Positions 16,091 to 24,761 of a DNA stretch of 64,000 bases are shown here, piece by piece; position 1 is the stretch's first letter; each line of letters starts with the position of its first letter. The DNA is from Thermohalobaculum sp039816045 (lineage in GTDB: Bacteria > Pseudomonadota > Alphaproteobacteria > Rhodobacterales > Rhodobacteraceae), in assembly GCA_039816045.1 (NCBI GenBank), contig JBCBYB010000001.1:124001-188000 (forward strand), in the 5' to 3' direction. The notes beneath the pieces are model-generated. The model did not search any database. It was given only the letters and a program-made list of their open reading frames with translations, and was not told the origin of the DNA. Both the position numbers and the translations under genes were made by a program.

Positions 16091-18142
16091 TCAGCTCAGC
16101 AGTCTTGGCAGGAAGAGCGCGATCTCCGGCCAGATCATCACGAGCGCCAGTCCGATCACCTGCAGCACGATAAACGGCAGCACGCTTGCAAAGATCTGCT
16201 GCAGCGTGATGTGCGGCGGCGCCACCGATTTCAGCCAGAAGCAGGCCGGCCCGAACGGTGGACTGAGGAAATAGATCTGGATGTTCATCACGAAGAGCAC
16301 CCCGAACCAGACCGCCGCCCAGGCAGGCTCGAGCCCCAGTTCCGGTGCCATGTCCCGCACCACCGGCGCAAAGACCGGCACGGTGATGAAAACGATGGCG
16401 ATCCACTCCATGAAGGTGCCGAGGATGATCAGGATCCCCATCATCACGAAGATCACCCCGATGGCTGGCAGTCCGAGATCCGCAAACAGCGAGCGCATGA
16501 AGTTCGCGCCCCCGATCAGGTTGTAGATTCCGACAAAGGCGACGGCGCCCAGGATCAGCCAGATGATCGTGCCGACCGTCGACATCGTGCCCGCGAGGGC
16601 CTGCTGCATCATCGTCCAATCGAACTGGTTGCGGATCAACGCCACCACGATGGCGCCGAACACACCCACCGCCGCGGCCTCGGTCACGCTTGCGATCCCG
16701 GCATAGATCGAGCCCATGACGGCTCCAATCAGCAGGATGCACATAATGACTGCGAGCCGCTTTGACGGCGTCATCTCGATGGGGCCCTGCATCTCGGCCA
16801 CCTCTTGGGCCGTCGGAGCAAGGTCGTGGTTCATGTAGCAGCGGATCACCACATAGATCGCATAGAAGTTGGCCAGCATCAGGCCCGGGGCCGCGCCCGC
16901 CAGGAACAGGTCCCCGATCGCGACATCCGCCGATAGCCCGTAGACGATCATGATGATGCTGGGCGGGATCAGCGTCGCCAGCGACCCGGCCGCACAGATC
17001 ACCCCGATGGCGAGGTACTTATTGTAGCCCAGGCGCAGCATCTGCGGCAGCGCGACGAGGCCGAGCATGACGATCTCGCCCCCCATCACGCCCGACATCG
17101 CGGCCAGCACCACGGCGACGGCCACGGTCTGCACGGCCACGCCGCCGCGGAAGTTCCCAGCGAAGATGCTCATGGCATCGAAAAGATCGCGGGCCACACC
17201 CGCCTTCTCCAGGATCGAGGCCATCAGCACGAAGAGCGGCACCGCGACCAGCGGGTATTTCTCCAGCAAGCCGAAGGCGTTCGTGCTGACCAGATAAAGC
17301 CCGTTCGGTCCGAAGAACGCGAGGGCGGTCAGCACGCTCACGAACAGGGTCACGATCCCGAGCGGCATTCCCGTGGTCATCAGAAGCAACAGTGCCACCA
17401 CGATCACCAGGCTGACCGTGCCGAGGTCGAGATCCCGCGCATTGCCGAGCTGCCGGGGGTCCAGCGCCTCTCCGATGCCCGAGTAAACACCGTTGATCAT
17501 GCCCGCGGGACCGTCGCTGCCGGTGTAGTGGGTGAGGATCACCAGCAGAAACCGCAGGAAGATCACCCCCGCCACGGTCAGCACGATGTTGCGCCCGAGC
17601 CGGCTCTCGAAATGCCGCCAGAGGTTCACCAGAAGCTGCAGCAGATAGATCATCGCGCCGAGACAGAGCACGGTCTTCAGCACCATCGGCTCGGGCGAAT
17701 TAAAGGCCGTGCCTGCGCGCTCCACCAGATCGATGCTGTCGAGGGCGCGCACCAGCGTGTCATCCGCCAGCATGAAAAGTGCGGCAACACCGACTGCCAT
17801 GGCGAAGAAATCGAGCGCCCATTGGGTGCGCGCGCCCGCCATGATGTAGAAGACGGTGATGCCGATATGGCGCTTCTTCAGCGTCACATAGCCTGCCGAG
17901 ATCATCCAGGCGACGGCGCAAACCACCATCACCACCTCGAAGGCCCAGGAGGTTGGCGCGTTGAAGACATAGCGCGCGATCACTTCGTAAACGGTGACGG
18001 CGGCGCAGATTAGATACAGTTGTGCGACCGCGAGACCGCTGAACCGGCTGATATGGTCGACAAAGGAGAAGCTGTCCTTCGCACTTGCACTGTCGCGGTG
18101 CAACATATCGTCGGCGGTCGGCTCGAGCGACTGGAGGGTCAT
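16091..18142 (-). CDS. TRAP transporter fused DctQM permease
   Basis: About 683 residues. The N-terminal quarter is a DctQ-like small subunit with four hydrophobic segments (including YEVIARYVFNAPTSWA and LKKRHIGITVFY). After a linker, a full DctM-like large subunit follows with segments such as KYPLVAVPLFVLMASIL, MSGVMGGEIVMLGL, SLATLIPPSIIMIVYGL and FMEWIAIVFITVPVF. It is an inner-membrane importer for the ligand bound by the divergently encoded DctP (18442). ATG 18142 is favoured, and ATG 18166 is in frame 8 codons upstream; neither has a strong Shine-Dalgarno. This differs from the TAXI-type permease at 2996 in sequence and receptor type. Confidence 0.9.
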   Translation of the reverse strand: MTLQSLEPTADDMLHRDSASAKDSFSFVDHISRFSGLAVAQLYLICAAVTVYEVIARYVFNAPTSWAFEVVMVVCAVAWMISAGYVTLKKRHIGITVFYIMAGARTQWALDFFAMAVGVAALFMLADDTLVRALDSIDLVERAGTAFNSPEPMVLKTVLCLGAMIYLLQLLVNLWRHFESRLGRNIVLTVAGVIFLRFLLVILTHYTGSDGPAGMINGVYSGIGEALDPRQLGNARDLDLGTVSLVIVVALLLLMTTGMPLGIVTLFVSVLTALAFFGPNGLYLVSTNAFGLLEKYPLVAVPLFVLMASILEKAGVARDLFDAMSIFAGNFRGGVAVQTVAVAVVLAAMSGVMGGEIVMLGLVALPQMLRLGYNKYLAIGVICAAGSLATLIPPSIIMIVYGLSADVAIGDLFLAGAAPGLMLANFYAIYVVIRCYMNHDLAPTAQEVAEMQGPIEMTPSKRLAVIMCILLIGAVMGSIYAGIASVTEAAAVGVFGAIVVALIRNQFDWTMMQQALAGTMSTVGTIIWLILGAVAFVGIYNLIGGANFMRSLFADLGLPAIGVIFVMMGILIILGTFMEWIAIVFITVPVFAPVVRDMAPELGLEPAWAAVWFGVLFVMNIQIYFLSPPFGPACFWLKSVAPPHITLQQIFASVLPFIVLQVIGLALVMIWPEIALFLPRLLS

Positions 18143-18187
18143 GGCGTTTCCACTGCTAATCATCGCGGCTCTGACGGCCGGTTGACG

Positions 18188-18227
18188 TTGACAACTTATC
18201 GGTGAGCCTGTCGTATGGTGTGCAAAA
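18188..18227. promoter_or_regulatory. Candidate promoter/operator between DctQM and DctP units
   Basis: TTGACA at 18188-18193 is followed by ATGGTGTGCAAAA at 18215-18227. The latter resembles the inverted element upstream of the TAXI receptor (1727-1737). No good -10 is visible. It is proposed as a shared regulator site only because of the coincidence of both elements at both TRAP loci. Confidence 0.3.
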
Positions 18228-18272
18228 GTCAATCCCCGCATCAGAAGACGGGGTCAGGGAGGAGCGTTCGCG

Positions 18273-18398
18273 ATGAGCGACGAGGGCGGCCGGCGCGATC
18301 CGGTCAACCACTATGGCCCCTGGGCGGCCGTGGCCGGCTTCTTGTTCGGCGGAGGCATCATCTGGCTGATGTTCGCACTGGCCGATCCGTTCAGCTGA
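18273..18398 (+). CDS. 41-residue single-pass membrane peptide
   Basis: The frame encodes 41 residues: a charged N-terminus (MSDEGGRRDPVNHYG), one hydrophobic helix (about residues 15-37, including AAVAGFLFGGGIIWLMF) and a short tail. A strong GGGAGGAG Shine-Dalgarno precedes the ATG by about 7 bp. It sits immediately upstream of dctP (43 bp) and divergent from DctQM. The RBS, hydrophobic helix and placement support a real small protein, perhaps an accessory of the TRAP permease; no function is known to me. Confidence 0.6.
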   Translation: MSDEGGRRDPVNHYGPWAAVAGFLFGGGIIWLMFALADPFS

Positions 18399-18441
18399 GC
18401 GGGCCGGAAAACGCATAACAATCGTATTGGGAGGAGAATCA

Positions 18442-19485
18442 ATGAAACACATCGCACTGATGGCTGGTGCTGTGGCGCTGGTGCTGGGCGCGGGCGCGCC
18501 GGAGGCCGAAGCCAAGACGCTCCGGTTGCAGGCCAGCTCGAAGTCGGGGGACTGGGCGCACCGGTTCATGACCGACGACTGGCAGGGCAAGTTCAACACG
18601 ATGACCGGCCCGGACGGGGTGAAGCTCGAGGTTCTGCCGACGAAAGCCGTTGTGCCGCACCGCGAGACCATCGACGCCGTGGCCAACGGGATCCTTGACG
18701 GCGATCTCAACGCGGTCAGCTACTTCACCGGGCGCGATCCGGCTTTTGCGATCCTTGGCGATCTGATCGCGGGCTATGACACGGTCGATCAGATGCAGAC
18801 CTTCTGCCAGTACGGCGGCGGCAAGGAAATCCTGCAGAAGCTCTATGACAAATACACCAAGGGCCAGATCCACGTGGTCGGCTGCGGGCCCTATGCCCGT
18901 GAGGCGCTGGTGAGCTCGATCCCGATCAACGGGGTGGACGATCTGAAGGGTGTGAAGATCCGCTCGCCCGAAGGTCTGGCCGCCGAGGTGTTCAAGCGCG
19001 CCGGGGCCGCGCCGGTGTCGCTGCCGTTCTCCGAGGTCTACACCTCGCTGGAGAAGGGTCTGGTCGAGGCGGCGGATGCCTCGGCCTATGTGAACAACAA
19101 TGCCTCGGGCATGTACAAAGTGGCAAAATACCCGGTCTACCCGGGCATCCACTCGATGGCCGTGCTCCAGTTCATCGTGAACAAGGACGTGTGGAACAGC
19201 CTGTCCGAGGGCGAGCAGATGGCGCTGGAGGTGTGGTACTACGCGGCCTACTCTTCGATGCGGCGGCTGGCCGATCTTGAGGACAAGCGCCTCGTGGCTG
19301 AGCACAAAGCCGGCGGCGACATCACCGTGATCGACTGGCCGCAGGCCGAGCGGGACCGGTTCCGTCAGATCGCTGTCGATGCCTGGCGGGATGTGGCGGC
19401 GAAGTCGCCAATCGCACAGGAGGCCCTGGACGCCCACATCGCGTTCATGACGCAGCTCGGACTGCTCGAGAAACCCGGGAACTGA
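18442..19485 (+). CDS. TRAP transporter substrate-binding protein DctP
   Basis: A 347-residue periplasmic receptor with a clear Sec signal (KHIALMAGAVALVLGAG, cleavage near AEAKT). The family's conserved central motif appears as DDLKGVKIRSPEGLAAEVFKRA, containing the arginine that salt-bridges a ligand carboxylate. GLVEAADASAYV follows further on. ATG 18442 has GGAGGAG 6 bp upstream. It is the binding component for the fused permease at 16091; ligands of this type are usually organic or sugar acids. The actual ligand is unknown. Confidence 0.93.
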   Translation: MKHIALMAGAVALVLGAGAPEAEAKTLRLQASSKSGDWAHRFMTDDWQGKFNTMTGPDGVKLEVLPTKAVVPHRETIDAVANGILDGDLNAVSYFTGRDPAFAILGDLIAGYDTVDQMQTFCQYGGGKEILQKLYDKYTKGQIHVVGCGPYAREALVSSIPINGVDDLKGVKIRSPEGLAAEVFKRAGAAPVSLPFSEVYTSLEKGLVEAADASAYVNNNASGMYKVAKYPVYPGIHSMAVLQFIVNKDVWNSLSEGEQMALEVWYYAAYSSMRRLADLEDKRLVAEHKAGGDITVIDWPQAERDRFRQIAVDAWRDVAAKSPIAQEALDAHIAFMTQLGLLEKPGN

Positions 19486-19492
19486 GCTAAGG

Positions 19493-19517
19493 GGGCGGGG
19501 CCTGCGCGGTCCCGCCC
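19493..19517. terminator. Hairpin between convergent dctP and cyclase genes
   Basis: GGGCGGG (19493-19499) pairs with CCCGCCC (19511-19517) just after the dctP stop and 8 bp before the 3' end of the convergent cyclase gene. No T-tract is present, so it is a weak terminator candidate. Confidence 0.35.
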
Positions 19518-19524
19518 GTCTCCC

Positions 19525-20544
19525 TCAAAGCGCCGTGTCGAGGGCGCCCGTGACCTGCAAGGCAGATCCGTTTCCGACACCCTCGCGCCGCTCCAATCCG
19601 AAGTCATTCCCAAGGGTCGCGGCCATATCCGCGTCGGCGAGGATCTCCATCGCGCCCGCTTCGGCGCAAAGCCGGCCCGAGATCTGCACCGCCGGCCCGA
19701 ACACGTCATAGACATAACGCTGCACGCCGACGACCGAGCCGATTACCTGCCCGCTCGCGAGCCCGATCCGGCACTGCCAGGTCTGCGGATGGTTCTGATT
19801 GCGCCGCTCGAGATACCGCACAAAGCGGATCGCCGCGTTCGCTGCAGCCACAGCGTTTTCGGGTCCTGGGGAGGACAGCCCGCAGACCGAGACATAGCTG
19901 TCGCCGAGGGTTTTGATCCGCTCGGCCCCGAACTGCTCGCCGATCCGGTCGAAGGCCGACTGGATGTCGTTCATCTCGCTGACCAACATCGAGGGGTTCA
20001 CGCTGCGCACCCGCTCGCCGAAGTCCATGAAGTCGAGCGAAAGAACGGTCACGGGCTCATAGCTCTGCGGCACCACGACACCGAAGGTCTTGTACTCCTC
20101 GTAGACCTGGCGCGGCATGATGGTGAGGAGCAGCTTCTCCACCCGTTCCTTCTCGCGCTCCAGATCCCGGGTGTTGCGCTCGACCATGGCCGAATAGCTC
20201 TCGATCATCGACTCGAGCTCGCGGATCCGGGTGATGTTCTGGCATTCCAGCAGCACGAGGTCTTCAATCGTCCGCGTAAACACAAGCGCCATCACCAGCG
20301 TGCGGCGCTTGCGCCGGAAGCGGGTCTCGAGTTGGAAGCGACCATCGGCGGCCAGCCCTGCCTTCACCGCCTCAATGTCGAGATCGGGCAGAACCGCCGC
20401 GACGGGGCTGCTCAGCTCCGGCGCACCGAACCAATCGGCGAACACCGCGTTCTGAAACCGCAGCTTCATGTCCACCGGTTCGAGCAACGCAACACCCACG
20501 CCGATGGCGCGCAGCAAGTGTTCGTTGATCGCCTCGATGCTCAT
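19525..20544 (-). CDS. PAS-like sensor fused to class III adenylate/guanylate cyclase
   Basis: A 339-residue soluble protein. Residues about 1-105 look like a PAS-type sensor and about 108-150 like a signalling coiled coil. Residues about 160-320 are a class III cyclase homology domain. Metal Asp171 (LSLDFMDF) and Asp215 (TLGDSYVS) are present. Lys211 and Asp280 (YDVFG) match the adenine-selecting pair, pointing to cAMP. The transition-state Asn is replaced by Gln287 (PAVQISGRL) while Arg291 remains, so activity may be altered. The ATG overlaps the haemoglobin gene's stop by 4 bp, which couples the two and suggests haem-linked control of cyclase activity (inference). Confidence 0.88.
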   Translation of the reverse strand: MSIEAINEHLLRAIGVGVALLEPVDMKLRFQNAVFADWFGAPELSSPVAAVLPDLDIEAVKAGLAADGRFQLETRFRRKRRTLVMALVFTRTIEDLVLLECQNITRIRELESMIESYSAMVERNTRDLEREKERVEKLLLTIMPRQVYEEYKTFGVVVPQSYEPVTVLSLDFMDFGERVRSVNPSMLVSEMNDIQSAFDRIGEQFGAERIKTLGDSYVSVCGLSSPGPENAVAAANAAIRFVRYLERRNQNHPQTWQCRIGLASGQVIGSVVGVQRYVYDVFGPAVQISGRLCAEAGAMEILADADMAATLGNDFGLERREGVGNGSALQVTGALDTAL

Positions 20545-20903
20545 TTTGCAGTCACGATCATCGATCGACGGGCTTCGATCTCGCCCAAAACAGCGTCGCG
20601 ATCCGCTTGCTCGAAGCCATGATCGTCGAGCGTTTCGGCCAACAGCCGGCCCATCTCGTCGAAATGATCGGGGCCGATGCCGAGATGCCGGTGCGCCTGC
20701 GCCAGACGGTCGTCGGTGTAATCCACCGGTCCGCCGAGGAGGGCTGCCACAAACTTTGTCTGGTGATCGATCAGGCGCTTCAGATCGACATCGTCGAAGA
20801 ACGGGCCGACCTCCTCGCTGTCGAGCAGACGGTCATAGAAATCCATGACGACGCGGCTGATCTTCCCGAACCCACCATACTTATCATACAACGTCTGAGC
20901 CAT
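20541..20903 (-). CDS. Truncated (2/2) haemoglobin, group I-like
   Basis: A 120-residue globin beginning MAQTLYDKYGGFGKISRVV. TyrB10 (Tyr23 in MDFYDRLL) and the proximal HisF8 (His71 in QAHRHLGI) are in place. The FFDDVDL and KFVAALLGGP blocks match trHb1 proteins. ATG 20903 is preferred because AAGGGGG lies 5 bp upstream; ATG 20906 is adjacent. Its stop overlaps the cyclase start, and its start overlaps the stop of the small upstream frame, so all three appear to be one operon. It binds O2 or NO; here it may be a sensor subunit rather than a scavenger. Confidence 0.9.
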   Translation of the reverse strand: MAQTLYDKYGGFGKISRVVMDFYDRLLDSEEVGPFFDDVDLKRLIDHQTKFVAALLGGPVDYTDDRLAQAHRHLGIGPDHFDEMGRLLAETLDDHGFEQADRDAVLGEIEARRSMIVTAK

Positions 20904-21165
20904 CATTGCCCCCTTGCGAAACTGCTTCATTGAATGCGCGATGTGTGTGCGGTGCAACCCCCGCTGCCGTCGCGTTAGAAAGAACTCCGACGATGAGCAT
21001 CGATGGGAGACCGCCCACCCGTGTGCCAAGGTAGATCGAGCGGCGCCGGCCCTCGCGGAGCATGGTCTCCAACGGGTCTGCTGTCGGTCGGTCGCCGTGC
21101 AACCGCCCGGGGGCGTGCGCATTGCCCAGAGGGGCGGGGCGAAAGGGTCGTAAGGTGTCCAACAT
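20884..21165 (-). CDS. Small protein of unknown function upstream of globin
   Basis: A 93-residue frame on the same strand, starting at ATG 21165 with GGAG spaced 6 bp upstream and ending inside the first codons of the globin gene (20884). It is basic in the middle (REGRRR) with a hydrophobic stretch (PSMLIVGVLSNATAAGVA). I do not recognise a family. Codon third positions are GC-rich as in the neighbours. The RBS spacing and overlap with the globin start argue for a real gene translationally coupled to it, but a non-coding leader cannot be excluded. Confidence 0.45.
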   Translation of the reverse strand: MLDTLRPFRPAPLGNAHAPGRLHGDRPTADPLETMLREGRRRSIYLGTRVGGLPSMLIVGVLSNATAAGVAPHTHRAFNEAVSQGGNDGSDVV

Positions 21166-21420
21166 GTCCATCTCCGAAATCTCTCAGGTCCGAATGAGGT
21201 CGATGTGAGGGAGAGGGGTTTCAGGCGCATGTCTGTCAGCGTTTCGATTGTAGCCGGGGGCGGTGTTCCGAGTTTCAGTCCGGTTCCTGCGGTTTGACCG
21301 GAGTGCATGGCTTCGCCCGCCGTTTACCGGCCCAACGGCCAGTCTGTTCGAAACAATTGAAACAAAGCGGGCGCCAACGGATGATGGACTGAAACTTTCG
21401 CCGCTTAGCCTCCGGTCCCG
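21166..21420. other. Divergent intergenic region
   Basis: About 255 bp between the globin operon and the hybrid kinase gene. It must carry both promoters if the small frame at 20884 is real. I see no clear hairpin, repeat or conserved gene in it. Confidence 0.5.
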
Positions 21421-24033
21421 ATGACGCACACACACACATCCGCCCCGCCCGCGCTGCCCGGTCTTTCCGAGACCTTGGACGCCTTGGCCGAAGCCGTTGC
21501 CATCTTCGATGCCGACGGTCGTCTGCTGATGTGCAACGCGCCCTATCGCACGCTCCACGCGGGGTATGAGCATTTCGCCACGCCGGGGACCCATTGGGAG
21601 ACCTTGCTGCGGGAAACGCTGCGCCGCCGGACAGTGCGTGGGGCAAAAGGGCGCGAGGAAGCCTGGATCACCGAAACGCTCGAACGGGCGGACGAGGCGC
21701 AGAGCTTCGAGATACGCTTTGCGGACGGGATGGTGTTATCGGCCTCCGTGCAGCCGACGCGGGGCGGCGGGTTCATCTTGACCGAACGTGACATCACGGC
21801 GCGCCGATCCGCCGAGCAGAGCGCCCGTAAGAGTGAGCAGATGCTCTCCAAGGTTTTGCAAGCGAGCCCCGCGACCCTTTGCATGGCGAGCATCGGCACC
21901 GGCGAGGTGATCTACCGCTCCCCGGCCTTCAGTCAGCTCTTCGGCGCCTCGGCCACCGCCCACAGCCAGTTCGCCTCGCCTCTGGCCCGCGCGGACTTCC
22001 TGACGGAGCTGCTCGCGCTCGGCCGCGTCGATGAGTTTCTCACCGAGGGCGTCGATGCCTCGGGGCAGCGCTTCCCGGCGCTCTTCGCGGCAAGGGTGAT
22101 CGATTACAAGGGCGAGGACGTCATGGTCTCCTCCGCCATTGATCTGACCGAGCAGCACCGGACGCGCCAGGACCTCGCCGAGGCCAACACGCGCCTGCGC
22201 GACGCCATAGACGCCTTGGACGAGGGCTTTGCGCTCTTTGATGCCGAGCGGAAGCTCTCGCTTTGGAACAACCGCTACGCCGAGCTCAACGCCCACATCG
22301 CCAAATGGATCCGCAAGGGTGTGACCTATGACGAGATCCTCGACGCTGCCAGCGCCAGCGGCCGCCTGGACCCCGAGGAGCGGACGAAGATCGCCGAGAG
22401 CGGGCTCGAGAGCACCATCGGCCGGCGACGCTATGAGTTCCAGCACCTGGATGGCAACTGGTTCAGCGTTGCGCGGCACCGCACCTCGGACGGCGGCTTC
22501 GTGGTCACCCGCCGCGACATCACCGAGCGCAAGAAGGCGGAGGCCGCCGAGCGCGAGGCGGACAAGATGCTGCGCCAGGTGCTCGAGGCCTGCCCGGTCC
22601 ATCTCATTCTCTGCCGACTGGACGGGGGCGACATTGTCTTCCGCAGCAACAGCGCGACCGAGGTCTTCGGTAATCGCCGCCGAGTCGCGGAGTATTGGGA
22701 CGATTTCGAAGCGGGCAAGCATCTCAGCCGGGCGCTCACCGAGGCGGGCCATGACGAGCGGATCTTCACCCTCAAGCGCGCTGACGATACGCCGCTGACC
22801 GTCGCGCTCTCCAGCCGCATCGTCGAGATCCGCGGCGAGCAGATGGTGGTGAGCCACGCCTACGACCTCACGGACCGGCTGCGAATGGAGGACGAACTGG
22901 CCCGCCAGCAGGAGATGCTGCACCAGTCGGAGAAGCTCTCGGCGCTCGGCGAATTGCTGGCCGGTGTCGCGCATGAGCTGAACAACCCGCTCTCGGTGGT
23001 GGTCGGCCATGCCATGATGCTGGAGGAGGAGGCCGAGGACGAAGACCTTCAACGCCGGGCCAACAAGATCGGCTCGGCCGCGGAGCGCTGCTCGCGGATC
23101 GTCAAGACCTTCCTCTCCATGGCGCGGCAAAAGCCGGCCCGTCCCGAGCCCGTGCAGGTCAACTCCGTGATCGAGACCGCGCTGGATGTCGCGGGTTACG
23201 GGCTGCGCACAGCGGGGGCTAACGTCGTGCGGGACCTGACCGATGGTCTGCCCCCGGTGATGGCGGATGCGGATCAGCTCGCCCAGGTCTTCGCCAACCT
23301 GCTGGTCAATGCCGAACACGCGCTGGAGGGCAAGGGTGCCGACGGCGAGGTGCGGATCACCACCCGCGCGCTGCCGGGGCGGCAGACCATCGAGATCACC
23401 TTCGCGGACAACGGCCCGGGCATCCCGCGCGAGATTGCCAAACGGATCTTCGAGCCGTTCTTCACAACCAAGGGCGTCGGGCAGGGCACCGGGATCGGCC
23501 TCGCCTTCTGCCACCGTATCATCGCGTCCCATGACGGGACCATCAGCGCGGGCGAAGGCCCGAACGGCGGCGCTCTCTTCACCATCCGGCTGGATGCGGT
23601 GCCCGAAGCGCCCAAGGCGCGCCGCCGCCGCAGTGCGGAGGCCGAGAGCGGCGCGCGCGTGCTCGTGATCGACGATGAGCCGGATGTCGCGGAACTGATC
23701 GCTCAGATCCTCGCCTTCGACGGCCATGAGACCGAGCGCGCCCATTCCGCCGAGGAGGCGCTTTCCCGGCTGCCGGGCGCGTTCGACCTGATCCTCTCGG
23801 ATGTGAACATGGCCGGTCTCGGCGGCCGCGGCCTGCTCAACTGCATCCGCGCGGAATGGCCGGAGCTCGAGAGCCGTCTCGCCTTCATCACCGGCGATAC
23901 AATGAGCCCGGGCGCCGAGGAGTTCCTCGAGAGCGCCGCCCGTCCCTATCTCGAAAAACCCGTATCCCCGGCGGATCTCCGCCGCATCACGGCCCGGATC
24001 CTCCGCGGCCAGTCGCAAGGAGCCCGTCCATGA
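21421..24033 (+). CDS. Multi-PAS hybrid histidine kinase with C-terminal receiver
   Basis: 870 residues with no evident transmembrane segment, so cytoplasmic sensing is likely. Order: PAS-like repeats at about 15-125, 135-250, 260-375 and 385-495 (each ending in a DIT/DLT-x-R stretch such as ERDITARR and RRDITERK). Next come the HisKA domain with His518 (GVAHELNNPLS), an HATPase domain (N box NLLVNAEHAL, G1 DNGPGIP, G2 GTGIGLAF) and a receiver domain with Asp794 (LSDVNMAG). The stop overlaps the regulator gene by 4 bp. Signals may be redox or ligand; a haem or flavin is not evident. The start lacks a good Shine-Dalgarno. Confidence 0.93.
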   Translation: MTHTHTSAPPALPGLSETLDALAEAVAIFDADGRLLMCNAPYRTLHAGYEHFATPGTHWETLLRETLRRRTVRGAKGREEAWITETLERADEAQSFEIRFADGMVLSASVQPTRGGGFILTERDITARRSAEQSARKSEQMLSKVLQASPATLCMASIGTGEVIYRSPAFSQLFGASATAHSQFASPLARADFLTELLALGRVDEFLTEGVDASGQRFPALFAARVIDYKGEDVMVSSAIDLTEQHRTRQDLAEANTRLRDAIDALDEGFALFDAERKLSLWNNRYAELNAHIAKWIRKGVTYDEILDAASASGRLDPEERTKIAESGLESTIGRRRYEFQHLDGNWFSVARHRTSDGGFVVTRRDITERKKAEAAEREADKMLRQVLEACPVHLILCRLDGGDIVFRSNSATEVFGNRRRVAEYWDDFEAGKHLSRALTEAGHDERIFTLKRADDTPLTVALSSRIVEIRGEQMVVSHAYDLTDRLRMEDELARQQEMLHQSEKLSALGELLAGVAHELNNPLSVVVGHAMMLEEEAEDEDLQRRANKIGSAAERCSRIVKTFLSMARQKPARPEPVQVNSVIETALDVAGYGLRTAGANVVRDLTDGLPPVMADADQLAQVFANLLVNAEHALEGKGADGEVRITTRALPGRQTIEITFADNGPGIPREIAKRIFEPFFTTKGVGQGTGIGLAFCHRIIASHDGTISAGEGPNGGALFTIRLDAVPEAPKARRRRSAEAESGARVLVIDDEPDVAELIAQILAFDGHETERAHSAEEALSRLPGAFDLILSDVNMAGLGGRGLLNCIRAEWPELESRLAFITGDTMSPGAEEFLESAARPYLEKPVSPADLRRITARILRGQSQGARP

Positions 24034-24758
24034 ACCAGTCCGCCAAGAGCCATATCATCGTCTGCGACGACGAGGCCGATGTCCGCGACATGCTGAGCGA
24101 GTACCTCGAACGGCGCGGGTTCGCAGTCAGCGCCGTCGGCAACGCCGAGGGGATGCGCAAGGCGCTGGAGCTGCGCGGGGCCGATGCGGTGCTGCTGGAC
24201 ATCAACATGCCGGGCGAAGACGGGCTGTCGGCCCTGCGCGGTCTGCGGGCGACCAACAACGCGGTCCCGGTCCTGATGCTGACGGCGACGGCGGAAGTGG
24301 TCGACCGCATCCTCGGGCTCGAGATGGGGGCGGATGACTATCTTGGCAAACCGGTGGATTTGCGGGAGCTCGAGGCCCGGTTGAAGACTGTGCTCCGCCG
24401 GAGTGTGACGCCCGAGGCAGAAGCGCCCAAGCCGTCAGCGAAGGGCGGTCGCCAGCCCTTCGGTCCGTGTACGCTCGATCTCGATGCCGCGATGCTGTTC
24501 GGCGCGGACGGCGCAGAGATCCCGATCACCGCCATGGAGTTCGCGCTGCTGAAGGTGTTTGTCGAGAACCGCGGCCGCGTGCTCAACCGCGACCAGCTTT
24601 TGGAGAAGGCCCACGACCGCGGCTGGGACCCCTTCGACCGCTCGATCGACATCCGGATCTCGCGCCTGCGCCGCAAGATCGAGCCGAACGCCCAGAAGCC
24701 AGAAGTGATCCGGACGGTGCGCGGCGTCGGCTACATCTTCGGTGAGCGCCCGGTCTGA
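24030..24758 (+). CDS. OmpR/PhoB-family response regulator
   Basis: 242 residues. The receiver domain has Asp13/Asp14, phospho-acceptor Asp57 (LLDINMPGEDG), Thr85 and Lys107 (GKPVD). The C-terminal winged helix has the ITAMEFALLKVF, RDQLLEKA and RISRLRRKIE helices and ends VRGVGYIF. ATG 24030 overlaps the kinase stop (ATGA). It is the cognate partner of the hybrid kinase; targets are unknown, and the divergent globin/cyclase operon is an obvious candidate to test. Confidence 0.95.
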   Translation: MNQSAKSHIIVCDDEADVRDMLSEYLERRGFAVSAVGNAEGMRKALELRGADAVLLDINMPGEDGLSALRGLRATNNAVPVLMLTATAEVVDRILGLEMGADDYLGKPVDLRELEARLKTVLRRSVTPEAEAPKPSAKGGRQPFGPCTLDLDAAMLFGADGAEIPITAMEFALLKVFVENRGRVLNRDQLLEKAHDRGWDPFDRSIDIRISRLRRKIEPNAQKPEVIRTVRGVGYIFGERPV

Positions 24759-24761
24759 GGC

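Noticed and set aside
21736..24018. A 760-codon open frame on the reverse strand
   Set aside because: It is antisense to the hybrid histidine kinase, whose His, ATP-binding and receiver motifs are intact.
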